A stretch of DNA of 64,000 nucleotides from Evernia prunastri (Eukaryota > Ascomycota > Lecanoromycetes > Lecanorales > Parmeliaceae). Below, piece by piece: positions 48,916 through 59,320 of this stretch. How positions within the stretch are numbered: the first letter of the stretch is position 1; each line of letters begins with the position of its first letter. Location of the stretch: assembly GCA_003184365.1 (NCBI GenBank), contig NKYR01000094.1, positions 62,001 through 126,000 on the forward strand. The letters are read 5' to 3'. The translations under genes and the position numbers were made by a program. The notes below the pieces were generated by a model, which had not been told where the DNA came from, did no database searches, and worked only from the letters and a program-made list of their open reading frames with translations.

Positions 48916-50361
48916 TTACCAATCGCTTTGGGGGTACGCGTCTTCGTCAATTAGCGGGCAAGTACCGCCGTACACAAGATATTCCTGAATTGCTTTGCTT
49001 GTTCGGTTTCCCTGAGATCGCAAGTCGCTGTACTCGGCCCAGAGATCTGGTTCAAGGTTCCAGCACTGAGGCGGATTCTCGCCTAGTATCTCTCCTCGAA
49101 TGTATGCCGAATTCAAGTTCAACACTTTGCTCATTTTCTCAAGTGTTTCAAGCCAGGTGCCTTTTACCAGTCGTATTGTGTCCATAGAAATGTGCTTCAA
49201 AGTTGATGCATGGTGCTCGAAAAAGCAGTTCAAGTGTTTGGGAGCTGCGTCGACGTTCTTTATTGCAAAGCTTTCAAGACACGGCCATATTTGGGTTCCA
49301 ACAATCTGATTTAGCTTAGCCGGAGAGTATGGTTTATTCCAATCGAAGCTTATCGTTAAATTCTTGAGGTTAGGAGCCGCGGCGAGGAATTTAGCCAGCT
49401 TAGCATTGTTGCGGAGGTATCTGCGACAGACTAAAATTTCCACACCAATCTCATTTCCGCTGTCATCCATACCGGTAGAGATCGCAAGCTCCAAGGCAGT
49501 TAGGTGGTAAAGGGAACTCTCCATGCGCTTCAGAATCTCGTCACTCAGCTGTAAGAATTTCCAATCAACGCTGCCAAGCTCTAGTGTACTGAGTTCAACA
49601 CCAGCTGCGTGGACTGCGAGAAGCAAAGAGCGCATGAAGGGAATGCCGCAATAATCTCCACCCGCGTTTATGAGGCCTGCTGCGAAAGGATTCTTAGCGT
49701 TCGTAGGCCTTTGGCAGATGGCCCATCCATAGTTCATGCATATCTCCGACAGCTTTGGTAGACGAGACATAGCATCAGCAAGCTCCTTAAATCCGTAGTC
49801 TCTGTTCCGAAGGTCTTCCTGCTTAGCGTACATTCGAGTGTACTCTGTGTAAGCCTCTTCGAGACAGCTTCTTGAGTAGTTATGACGAGGCCTCTGGCGG
49901 ATCCTGGTGATATTACGTCGCCAAGCGCGATGAGCACGCTCACTAGCATCAGGGGCTGGAGTTGCTTCGAGGTCTTCCGGATGAATGCGATGACAGATTT
50001 GTCTCTCCCAACTGTCTTCTGTTTTATACTCGTCCAAAGTGTTCGGCTCGTAATACAAAGAAGTAACCTGTTTGCTGATGACGGGATGCCGTGAGATTTT
50101 GAGGAGACGCTGAAAACTCTCAGGCATGAAAACTACATTTATGTCTTCGAGCAAGAAAGGCGTGGCAACATTGTTCCAGAAGTTGGACACCAAGCGAAGG
50201 TTAGGAACGTCCTCCTTGTTGATGTGGTAGCATACTAAACTTGCAATTTCCGGAGGCAGACGGTCGCTATAGCAGACAGATTGAGGATCGGACAAGCTGT
50301 GGTAGTTTAAAGCCATCGAGTGTCCGTTATTGCTCTGCTCGAAGCCGGAGATTGTTGACAT
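48916..50361 (-). CDS. F-box protein
   Basis: This single-exon gene encodes 481 residues from the ATG at 50361. The F-box is at about residues 34-80: RLPPEIASLVCYHINKEDV, then NLRLVSNFWNNVATPFLLED. It would bind Skp1 and bring substrates to an SCF ubiquitin ligase. The rest contains irregular leucine-rich segments, such as LSTLELGSVDWKFLQL, YHLTALELAISTGMDD and APNLKNLTISFDW. These are typical of the substrate side of fungal F-box proteins. The target is unknown. Intronless F-box genes of this size are numerous and fast evolving in these fungi. The gene stands next to the decayed locus but shows no damage itself. Confidence 0.8.
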   Translation of the reverse strand: MSTISGFEQSNNGHSMALNYHSLSDPQSVCYSDRLPPEIASLVCYHINKEDVPNLRLVSNFWNNVATPFLLEDINVVFMPESFQRLLKISRHPVISKQVTSLYYEPNTLDEYKTEDSWERQICHRIHPEDLEATPAPDASERAHRAWRRNITRIRQRPRHNYSRSCLEEAYTEYTRMYAKQEDLRNRDYGFKELADAMSRLPKLSEICMNYGWAICQRPTNAKNPFAAGLINAGGDYCGIPFMRSLLLAVHAAGVELSTLELGSVDWKFLQLSDEILKRMESSLYHLTALELAISTGMDDSGNEIGVEILVCRRYLRNNAKLAKFLAAAPNLKNLTISFDWNKPYSPAKLNQIVGTQIWPCLESFAIKNVDAAPKHLNCFFEHHASTLKHISMDTIRLVKGTWLETLEKMSKVLNLNSAYIRGEILGENPPQCWNLEPDLWAEYSDLRSQGNRTSKAIQEYLVYGGTCPLIDEDAYPQSDW

Positions 50362-50752
50362 TGCTCAATTCTTTGGGTGCGACGCGGATGAAACAGACGC
50401 GAGCTGTCTTGGCGTTGTTTTCACTCCAGACACCCGGCGCTTGAAAATGAGGGAAAGCATGTGCTACTAATGGCTTGGCGATAACACCTCATATTCCACA
50501 CATCCTTATGTATATCATACCTTAGAGCATATTATATTCATCTTACTATGAGCCGTGTATGATTCTCTATTCCTACCCAGGACAGCGAGAAAGCTCAGAT
50601 ATTATAACAGATTTGTACCTGTTGGATGGCTGAGACACGTCGAGAGAAATTTACTTGGAGAAATCATAACAGTATCGGCAGCACATCAAATAGACAAGCA
50701 CCATCTCTGAAGACTTAACTCCCTTCTTCCGTCCGCCTTTTTTGCAAGAAAC
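50362..50752. promoter_or_regulatory. Upstream region of the F-box gene
   Basis: This 391-bp, AT-rich stretch lies between the F-box start codon and the end of the MFS pseudogene. It should hold the F-box promoter. Nothing else was seen. Confidence 0.35.
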
Positions 50753-51950
50753 CTAGCTAAATGAACTCCCTTCTCCTTCCATTCCGATTATGGTTGGAAC
50801 CTCAGCGAGCGCGCAGGATTTCTCCATTCCTCCCCCGGCAGAGACTTTCATCTCCGCTTCTCGCTCTGTCCTTTCCTTATCGCGATCAGCAGCTATGACC
50901 TCGAGGTTGAATCGCGGCATCCCGCATGCGACAAGTGTGCCAAAACATATCAATACTAGGGCGAAAACCATAATGCGGTCAATGGATTTCGCATAAGCTT
51001 GTCTCAATGCTGTAAGCTCGGCCGCGTATGTAGCTAGAGAGGGAAGATTCAGGGTTCCAGTGCGGATAACGGCGAAGGAGGGAATCGAGGGGGTGAGAAG
51101 CCGAACAAAAAGAGTAAGGGAATTATCTGGAACATTGGAGCCGATTGATACAGCGAGAACACTAGTTCAGAGCAATGATCAGTCGCTGTTTGACAATGCC
51201 TGCACTTTATCATATTGGAGCAAAGGGAAGCGCGAGAGCGTACCCGCCGAGCAAGGCGACGAATGTGGCGATGCCGTTGCCTACGAATACGTCTTCTTCT
51301 CTGCACAAGCCGACACCAGTCAGCGTAGTTAAACACATTTACACATATTTCTTATAGCGGACTGGAGTGGGATGGGCCAGTAAAGATGTGGAATGGGAAG
51401 GTAAATGTTCAAGAGTTGTGTAGCTTTCAATGGAAGCCTGAATAGCGATATAAGGCGTATTCTCCCCCATCCCGGTTCCCCACCCTGCAAGAACCATGAA
51501 GTTTGCCCAAAGCGCGGTCGGCCTTGAAATACCGAGCGTCATGAGAAGTCAAAGAGAGATGACTGCCAAAGCGAGGCAAAATGCAATGACTTTCGCATGA
51601 AAGGGATGTAAAGGTCCCATTGTCCCTTCAAGAAGCACAATAAACGTTATGTATGCTGACTCGGGGTGGAAAGTCTTGTAAACTTTGCCCATTGTTGGCT
51701 GGTACGCGGTCAAAGTCAGAAGTTAGACAGACCCGTACCACCCCACGTCATCGAAAGCTTTGAAGTCTGTGGAGATTCCGGGAATGGCGACAAAGATGAT
51801 GGTAGTATCAATGGCCACTAGGAATGTTCCAAGGATCAAACAGAGTAGGATGATGACCAGTCTCTATTGGGTGGGATAATGGATTGGAGCTCCGGCGGCG
51901 AGCTCCTTGACCGAGACATTGTCCTGGCCTTCGGTCTTTGCGAAATTGGC
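50753..51950 (-). pseudogene. Dead MFS drug-type transporter (DHA14 type)
   Basis: The minus strand reads as a broken 14-helix drug:H+ antiporter. An N-terminal piece VSVKELAAGAPIHYPTQ runs into a TAG at 51864-51866. The same frame then gives helix 1, CLILGTFLVAIDTTIIFVAI, and GWYGSV followed by a TAA at 51723-51725. After TAYQPTMGKVYKTF the homology stops near 51630. It resumes with a late segment, ALWANFMVLAGWGTGMGENT. About 200 or more residues normally between these parts are missing. Further pieces in shifted frames (VFVGNGIATFVALLGG) lead to a recognisable last helix, SIDRIMVFALVLICFGTLVA, and a tail ending at 50753. Intact relatives export toxins and drugs. This copy cannot encode a working transporter. 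The 5' end is approximate. Confidence 0.75.
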
Positions 51951-52982
51951 ATTTCAAGTTTCTGGAATGCTATCCACGTGGAGTGGAAGTACCAAAACTT
52001 ATTAATTTTTTTTGGAAAGCGAGAGCGAACTTGTAGTTCGTTTCGAAACCCGATTGTGGTTGAAGCGACCGTCTCTTTTCTGTAGCAATCTGCAAGCACA
52101 ATCCTTTGGGTCGCCTGTAGGGCGTTTCGCTCTAGCCTTGGCGATGCATCTCCCAGTTTTGTCTTTGTATGAGCGTTACCAATGCAAGTCCAGGCTATAA
52201 TGCTGTCGTTCCCAGTTTCCGAAAGGAGTAATGCATGCGAATGAAGCAAGCGACCCGTCGGAGCAGGCCCACAGCCTTGCGGACCATGCCGCCCCGAGAC
52301 AACTCTCCGTGCTTCACTCTTAGGTTGAATCGTTTCCTTGTGCTTATAGTGCAATATCTCATTCAAATCCCATTGCAACAGGCTGCAGTGAGCTGAAAAT
52401 GACCTTATCCGTGCCAATAAGATCATCACGCAAATGCTCTAAAGTGGCGCCATTCAGTACGCTGTATGTAGCTAATACCTTTGTCTCCATGTGCCGAGGC
52501 TAAACAAGATTGCGCACTGACGAGGTCGAGACAACAAATCCTGAATCCTGAGATATGCAGTAAGCCGGACTATGCACGCTGCAGAAGCCGCGTCCGGTAT
52601 GGATATCTTATGTGCGATGAATGGCGCGCGAAGTTGATGCGCTAGGTAGGAAGTGCATGAGATTGTTATCAGTACCTTTGTTCACGTTTCATATGGATCC
52701 CCCCAATAAAGGAGGCGCAATATCAATGGCTGCTACGCTGAGTGTTTTATTCGTTGTGCTTGCCCAACGGAGAATGCCAGAAGCCTTATTACTGTGGTTC
52801 TTTTATGTCTCGGGGTGCAGGTTTGTGCTGATCGCTTTCTGCAATATTACAGAAAGATGGAGGATCATGTCATTGCCTCGCCGCTCAGGTACACCGAAAC
52901 TTGCACGCTATCCAGTCTCACGGATTGTTTACCTTTGGTTCCTACCTTTTTTCTAGCTTTGACACTGCAACCAGCGACCAAG
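51951..52982. other. Stretch between the MFS pseudogene and the rhodopsin-domain gene
   Basis: No gene was recognised. The two genes point away from each other, so the promoter of the rhodopsin-domain gene lies in the right part. A 197-codon minus-strand frame at 51836-52429 overlaps the dead transporter in another frame and has no domain. Confidence 0.4.
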
Positions 52983-54227
52983 ATGGACTCAGCTGGAGAG
53001 CCACCCCTTTACGACGGTCGAATCTCGCGAGTTGCCTTTAAGGTCTGTGGCTACCTTAGGGTTCTTGTTTTGATCGATCACTGACGGCTTGATGACTACG
53101 AACAGGCTCTTATTGGTGTCTTCTTTGCTCTGAGCATAGTTGTAGCAATTATTCGCTTGTTGCTGCAGGCGAAAATCCATCGTCGTCTATATCTGGATGA
53201 TTACTTCCTCATCTTCGCTTGTGCGTGTCTGACCGCGAGCACAGTACTTTGCTATAGGGATGTTGAAGTTCTCTACTGGGGTCAGGAGTTGAACCTCAAT
53301 GTAGCGCGTTTGTCTTTTATTCTCGCGGAACATGTTGAACCTGCCGCTGGTATTGACGCGTATCTACGACTGGACAAGACTTATCACTCTCTCATATGGA
53401 CTGCAATTTTTTCCATCAAGTTTGCCTATCTAGTCTTCTTCCGACGTCTTATCGATCGAATAGGGCCTTTGATTATCTACTGGCGAGTCGTTACGGGCAT
53501 TATCCTCATCTCTTTCCTCGTCTGCATTGTACCCGTCCTTGTTTCTTGTCAGAGAACGGGGTTGGAAGCTAGTAAGCACGTTCGTCTTCACCTTTTCTGC
53601 TAGGCTGACCACTTGAATTCAGCGATTTGTGGCTCGCCTCAGTATGTCTACCGTTCCGTGATCGTGGGCGACTGTGCCATTGCTCTAGATATTATTACGG
53701 ATATATTGCTCGTTGGCGTCCCCATTCGACTTCTTTGGTTCGTGAAAATCAAGCCACGACAAAAACTGATCGTCGGTACTTTTCTCTCACTGAATATATT
53801 CATGGTCGTTACCGCCGCTATAAGAGTATCTGGTCTCACATCTCGCGGCAATATCGACGACGTTTGGGCGTTCGTCTGGAGTCAAATAGAAGCCTGCGTC
53901 GCAATCTCTGTGATCTCACTGACGACCTTTCGCTCAGCCTTTGTTGATTCAGTGTCTTCACGCGCCCGCAGAGAGAGGGTCAAGAAGCCGTGGTACTCCG
54001 GCACTATCCACGCTATCAAGCGCAATACAGCTCAGCAACTTAATGATGAGGATGACATCCAGGGGCTACCTAAAATTCCATCTGCAACGTTGACGGGCAT
54101 GCGAATCTTCATTCAAGGTGGGCGTCGTAGTCTGACCAGTCACTGTCCTACGGCGACAATTGAGGGGGAGCTCGACAAGTGGCCACTTCACCAAGGCCAT
54201 TACGAGTCGAACAAAACTACAATTTGA
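52983..54227 (+). CDS. Fungal rhodopsin-domain (Pth11-like) integral membrane protein
   Basis: Three exons (52983-53042, 53106-53571, 53623-54227) with introns of 63 and 51 bp give 376 residues. Seven hydrophobic segments can be placed between about residues 20 and 280. The first is ALIGVFFALSIVVAIIRLLL, followed by the family signature RRLYLDDYFLIFACAC. The region CGSPQYVYRSVIVGDCAIA and VPIRLLWFVKIKPRQKLIVG is also typical. A cytoplasmic tail of about 90 residues carries basic and acidic patches. These proteins are abundant in Pezizomycotina, and some are receptor-like. Ligand and partners are unknown. The frame is fully open and the splice sites are good, in contrast to the dead genes on both sides. 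Confidence 0.8.
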
Positions 54228-55420
54228 GGGTGTTGCAGGGTCACTCAATGAAGGCCAATGGCATACTTGGAACATGCGGAGACGGTCCAGACTCAGTGCC
54301 TAGCAATCCCCCTGACCCCTTGATGTTTCCTCCTAGAATTTTAAAGTTTCATCTAAGACGTACTCAATGAAATCAAAGATGTATTGCCTGGTTCAGAAGT
54401 ATGAAAATAACTGATGAAACAAATGTTTGATGTCCTGTAGCCGGCAGAGGAGAGTGCTTCAATTGCCAAACCCAGATCTAGCGATGGACGAGCCAGATGC
54501 GTGGCTCGGGTAATATTGACATAGAGCTTTTGTAGAGAGAATAAGGAAGATACCTTGCGGAAAGCGTCACAATATTTCTCACAGCCATACGGAGAGGGGC
54601 GATGCCCACGGAAAATCCAGCCTCTGCATTGGCGAATTCTGCAGAGAGTGTACCTAAAGATTGACTGCATGTCTTGCGTTTGAGGGCCCCACTGCTTCTA
54701 TAGTGTTTATAGCTGTGGCCTGGCCCCTGGTCAACCAATTGATACGGATTGATTGGATGACTGGCCCTGCGACTTGCGCTGCCAATTAATTTTCGACTTC
54801 AGATGCAGGGGTTTCCACCTACGCCCGGAGCATGTACCACCTCATTTACCCTCTGCGCATCGCTGCAAGGCTCCGCAAAGATTACCTTCTATGGATAGGT
54901 AATTCATGAGTTCGGCAGTCCAGGCTGAGTCTTCACGTACGGTGTTGAAGGATCAATAGCACGCCTCATCCCTGAGAGACCACTTATAAGCCAGAAATTC
55001 CGTCGGGCATTGACTCTCCAGCCGCCCGTCGGTACAAACGTCCACATGCAAGACGGCGCGGAGTTGGAGCTGAGCTCAGCTGGCAGATCTTCGAGACTTC
55101 CGAACACGGACATAAATTACTCGAAGCAGCTTTGCCCCGCCTTGCTCCATGCGGGCCTACTTGAGCGTAAGGACTTCGTGGAATGGGTGTTGTGTGTGTG
55201 GGTCACGGCGTAGGTGAGTCTCCAATCTCAATGGCTTTCTATTGATATAAGTCCTACGAAATACTTCTTGCTTCGACAACTCTGTCTCTGCCTCATCCCA
55301 AGGATCCTTTTTTCCCCTCGTCTTGTTATGTGCTGTTTATTCGTTTATTTCCAAACTTTTGTCCCTACCAAAGGTTTCAAAATCCCTCGCTTCTTACCCG
55401 GCTCGGCGAAGTAGGACGTC
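54228..55420. other. Stretch without a recognised gene
   Basis: This 1.19-kb stretch lies between the rhodopsin-domain gene and the first P450 pseudogene, both on the plus strand. Short frames on both strands (for example 54353-54738 minus) show no domain. The right part was presumably the promoter of the P450. Confidence 0.45.
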
Positions 55421-57330
55421 ATGGAGCACGGTCAGAATGCGTCGGGCTACGTGGATAAACAATCACCGTCCGGTCTGGGTTACTGCAACGAGGCTCGGAT
55501 TAGTCCTTTGCCAGACCGCAACCTCGAAATCATCTCGTCTTCAAATTCTTGGGTCTTTGCACTTGTGATCTTGATGCTCTCGAGAGTGTTGCTGTTCAGA
55601 CATCTTCGGATCAATTGGGCCTCGAGAACGGCCTCGGTCCCACAGAAGAGAAATATTCCACCTCAGCTTCCGTATCGAACATCAGTAATTGGCAATGTGA
55701 TCTCGTACCTGATAGATACCGCCCAATTGGCTTCTTCGATCACGCGAGTTGTCCATATTCTATATCCTCGGCCTCCCTTGACCAACGTTGAAAGAAGTAG
55801 CTGATATCTCCGCAGACGAAAATTCGGAAGCTCTGCGGTTGTCCGTCTTAATTTCTTCCGGAAAAGAGATATCTACGTCAGTCCTGGAGCAGAGTATCTT
55901 AACGCGGCCTGGAAAAACACTCAGGGCATGACATCTACCAATGGCATCGACATCGCTCTACAAAACACTTTTGACACCCCAAAACAATACATGATGTTTT
56001 TCAGAGCCGACAAGTCCGGCATCACTCATGACCCCCAGCTTCAGAGCTCGACCAGGCCAGAAGACCGTGTGTTCTACCTTATGCACAAAGCAACCGTGGA
56101 TTGCCTTGCAGGCTCACATATCGCGATTGCCACTCAGAAATTCCACGCTTTACTCGAGAGAAGATTTAAGGCTGTCCCAGTCCAAGATGACTGAGTCGAG
56201 ATGGATGACCTGTTCGGCTTTCTCTGACCCCTTGTATCCTAATCTACTGTTGAAGCAATGTGTGGTGCCAATCTTGTAAAAATGTTTCCGGAATTCATCG
56301 ACAGCTTCTGGAATTTCAACAGCAGCATGCCAAAATTGCTTCAGGGCTGGCCTCGATGGATGATGCCAAAGGCATGGCAGGCACGTGACCAATGCATCTC
56401 AACCATGAAACAATGGCGTAAGATGAGCGGTAAGGAAGGCTTCGAGAAGAATTTTGATGGCAACGTTATTATTCTGCGAAGATGGAGCTACTTTTCGAAG
56501 ATGCAAGGGCTCAGTGATGACGGCGTCGCGTGCTCAGACCTTGGAAATCTCTGGGGGTAGGCTATGTGGCAAGATGGAAAAAACAAGATTACTCAGCTAA
56601 TCGTCTTCTGTTGTTCTGGCACGCGATGCGCGACCGCTCGCTCCTTTCCCGGGCCACATCCGAAGCCAACGCCTGCCGCGCGTCTGACGCAACCAAATCC
56701 CTTTCCTTCGATACGGCAAAGCTTTGCAACCAGCCTCTTCTTCAGTCTAGCTACGCTGAAACACTCCGTATGTACGTTGCCGTCTATATCATCTGCAAAC
56801 CGGAGTACGAAGACGCTCAGGTCCTAGATTGTATCATCCCTAAGGACACAATGATCGTGATATCCAGCGCCATGGCACATTTGGATAAGCGAAATTTGAG
56901 TCTAGGAATGATGGAAGAACATCCTGTGGAAACCTTCTGGGCTGATAGGTTCCTAACCTCCTGCAACAACATCTCTCGACCTTCTTCCGAATGCTCGACC
57001 GTTAGTAATCCATCAGCATCAAAAAATGACCCCGACACACCTGCTATGTCTGCAGTCTCTGGTCCTGATCCACGGGAGCCCAAGTTCTCCCTGATCAATT
57101 ACAGTGGATCGTGGGTTCCTTTGGGAGGTGGTATCCACCAGTGTCCGAGAACGCATTGGGTGAAGTTACAAATGCTGCTCAGTTTTGCTATTTTAAGCGC
57201 AGCTTTCGATGTCGAGCTTCAGCCTGGAAAGGAGAAGTTGCGGATAGATATGGCAAAGTACGGTCTCGGGGCTTTACAGCCAACCGAGATGGCTATTTTC
57301 AAGATCAGACGGAAGGAGGCAGCTGTTTAG
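55421..57330 (+). pseudogene. Dead cytochrome P450, copy 1
   Basis: Most of a P450 can be read on the plus strand. It opens with a membrane segment (SWVFALVILMLSRVLLF) and PPQLPYRTSVIGNVISYL. Next come the helix-C region, FYLMHKATVDCLAG, and later QPLLQSSYAETLRM (ExxR helix), PKDTMIVISSAMAHLDKRN and PLGGGIHQCPRTHW. It resembles the CYP7/CYP8-like fungal group. Three in-frame stops (TGA 56192-56194, TGA 56225-56227, TAA 56240-56242) interrupt one continuous frame. One extra G at the joint near 56563 breaks the splice that would give WANRLLLFW. The haem loop has lost the usual Gly and Arg after the Cys. Each stop is one transition away from Trp, Arg or Gln. It cannot make a working enzyme. Confidence 0.8.
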
Positions 57331-58229
57331 AGGGATATGGAAGACTCCTGGGATGAAAATTTTCTGGGGACGGTAGGGCAGGGTACGATAGACCGTTTGT
57401 GTCGCACACCGATTACTTGTAATGATAGTGCATTATCGTCTTGCTTCTAGGTACATTCTTTGTTTCTCATCAACTCCATTTGTACTTGTCGAATCGTAAA
57501 GGAGTACACCGAGCTGCAATTCCTGAGTTCCTTCGAATATGAAACTGGCAGCCTCAATACTGTTTCAAAGTCTGGTATTTCGTAGCCCAGCAATCAGGCA
57601 GCAAAGCGCGCACAGAACCGTTATGCTTAGAGCGACGCCGTCTCCCAATCCCACGTGCTCGCACTGCACTCTCGACAGCTCATCTCTAGTGGGACTATCT
57701 TCTCTTCCGTCGCAGCTTGCCATTCAAAGGAAAACAAGCCTGCAGCACAGCAAATTGTAGGAGATAAACCTGAATCTATGCTGTCGCGTCCTTATCTGCT
57801 AATACTTGTGAGCAGGTCGTACATCCGCCCGAATTGCGCATTTTTCCCTGTTCAACTGCCGCAACGGGAGCTGCGTTGGGCGAATGAAAGGTGAAATGAG
57901 GCTTGGGTGGGTCGTAACGCAAGAGAGAAATACTGCTGTGCCACATGAAAGAGGTGGACGCGTGGCTAAAAATATGAGGGGCAGATATTGAACACAGGAA
58001 GGAGAAAAACTGTCCCAAGTCTGCGAGTCAAGAAGCATTTACCTAAAGCTGCATCTTCCTCGGCATTGAGGGTTGGAGATGCATACCTTGGCGATAGATA
58101 CGTTGTACTTGAAGGCATTAATCCTTGGCCATAAAACTGACATGCAACTAGTCAAACGATGATTGGTCAATATCTGAGTTTATATGCAGTGCTGTGGAGA
58201 AGCACCCAACTTTTGGAGAGTAATCAAAG
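57331..58229. other. Stretch between two P450 relics
   Basis: About 900 bp lie between the P450 relics. The N-terminal half of the second P450 should lie here if it was once complete, but I could not recognise it. Frames at 57539-57894 have no P450-like motif. Confidence 0.4.
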
Positions 58230-59020
58230 ACATGGGCACCTGGATCCCTCAGGAATCCATATACTCAGCCCTCGTCGCTTTTGACTGCTTACCTCAAGGA
58301 GAATCCTAATATCGACGACTCTAGAGATATCGATTCCCTCTTCAAGGAGATAGCCATAGACCAATTGAAATCAGTCTTTTTCTCTTGCCATGATAGCATG
58401 AGTAGCACAGCCTGCTACAACCTTTATCTTCTTTCTATTTATACTGACATCCTCTCCTGTCTCCATACCGAAGACGAAGACGTCCTAGGTCCGGACCCCT
58501 CTCAAGCTGCAACTCGAATCTCTGAGAACCCGTATCTGCTAAACAAGCTTCCTTACACCACAGCCGCCCTGAAAGAATCTATGCGACTGTTCCCCGCCGT
58601 ATCCTCTACCCGCAGTTGCGAGTCCCCACAGTGGCTTGCAGTACCCGATCGAGCCAATCTCTTTAGTCTGGCTCTTCTTTCATGCCTGCCTCCATGATCT
58701 AGCTTTTTGGCTGCGTGCGAACGATTTCTCGCCGAGCGCTGGCTAGCGAAAAGGGCGAAGAGTTGTGCCCCAAGCAAGGAGCATGAAGGCCATTTGAACC
58801 TGGGCCGCGAGGTCATATTGGGAAAGAATTGAGCCTAATAGAATCGATAATTGTACTGTGTCTAGTGACGAGGCGTTTCGAGGTAAGCGCAACGTATGAA
58901 GAGATAGATGCCGAAAGAGGCCGGAAGGGCCAAACGATGAAGACTGCCAGGGTGAGAACGGTTGATGGAGAGAGTGGATCCTTGCCTTGTCGGGTGAGGG
59001 GACTGGTGGGAAAACTGTAA
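58230..59020 (+). pseudogene. Dead cytochrome P450 fragment, copy 2
   Basis: The C-terminal half of a second, different P450 can be read in pieces. Frame 1 gives IDQLKSVFFSCHDSMSSTAC (helix I; normally AGHDTTS), then LLNKLPYTTAALKESMRLFP (ExxR helix). Then the frame changes for HDLAFWLRANDF, changes back for FLAERWLA, and changes again for the haem region. There the sequence is GA, a TGA stop at 58784-58786, then RPFEPGPRGHIGKELSLIES. The haem-ligand Cys expected before IG is His (CAT, 58814-58816). The helix-I AGxDT motif is also lost. At least three frame changes, one nonsense codon and a missing haem ligand make it a clear relic. It is not a continuation of copy 1, because both have their own helix K and haem loop. 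Confidence 0.72.
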
Positions 59021-59320
59021 TTGGTCTTGAAAATTTTAGCCGGCATCTCAATGGACAGGAATTCGGACTGGGTGAGTGTCTTTTAGAACGTCATCTGGCT
59101 GGCGGCCCGCGATGACACGTTCTTAGGTGTCAATTCCGGGTACTCTAGCCGCAGTTTGTCCTGCGTCCCGGCCCGTCTCCTCGGTACGTGGGTACCTAGT
59201 CTAAACGTGTACAGACGCGATTGTTGGAGCTAACCAGCACTTAAAAATCTGACTGTCTAATGTCTAACAACGGCAACTGACAACATCTGCTCTGAAATTT
59301 GTCTACGCATATATTGAGCA
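59021..59320. promoter_or_regulatory. Upstream region of the F-box/2EXR-like gene
   Basis: This 300-bp stretch lies before the ATG at 59321 and should contain its promoter. No open frame or repeat was seen. Confidence 0.3.
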
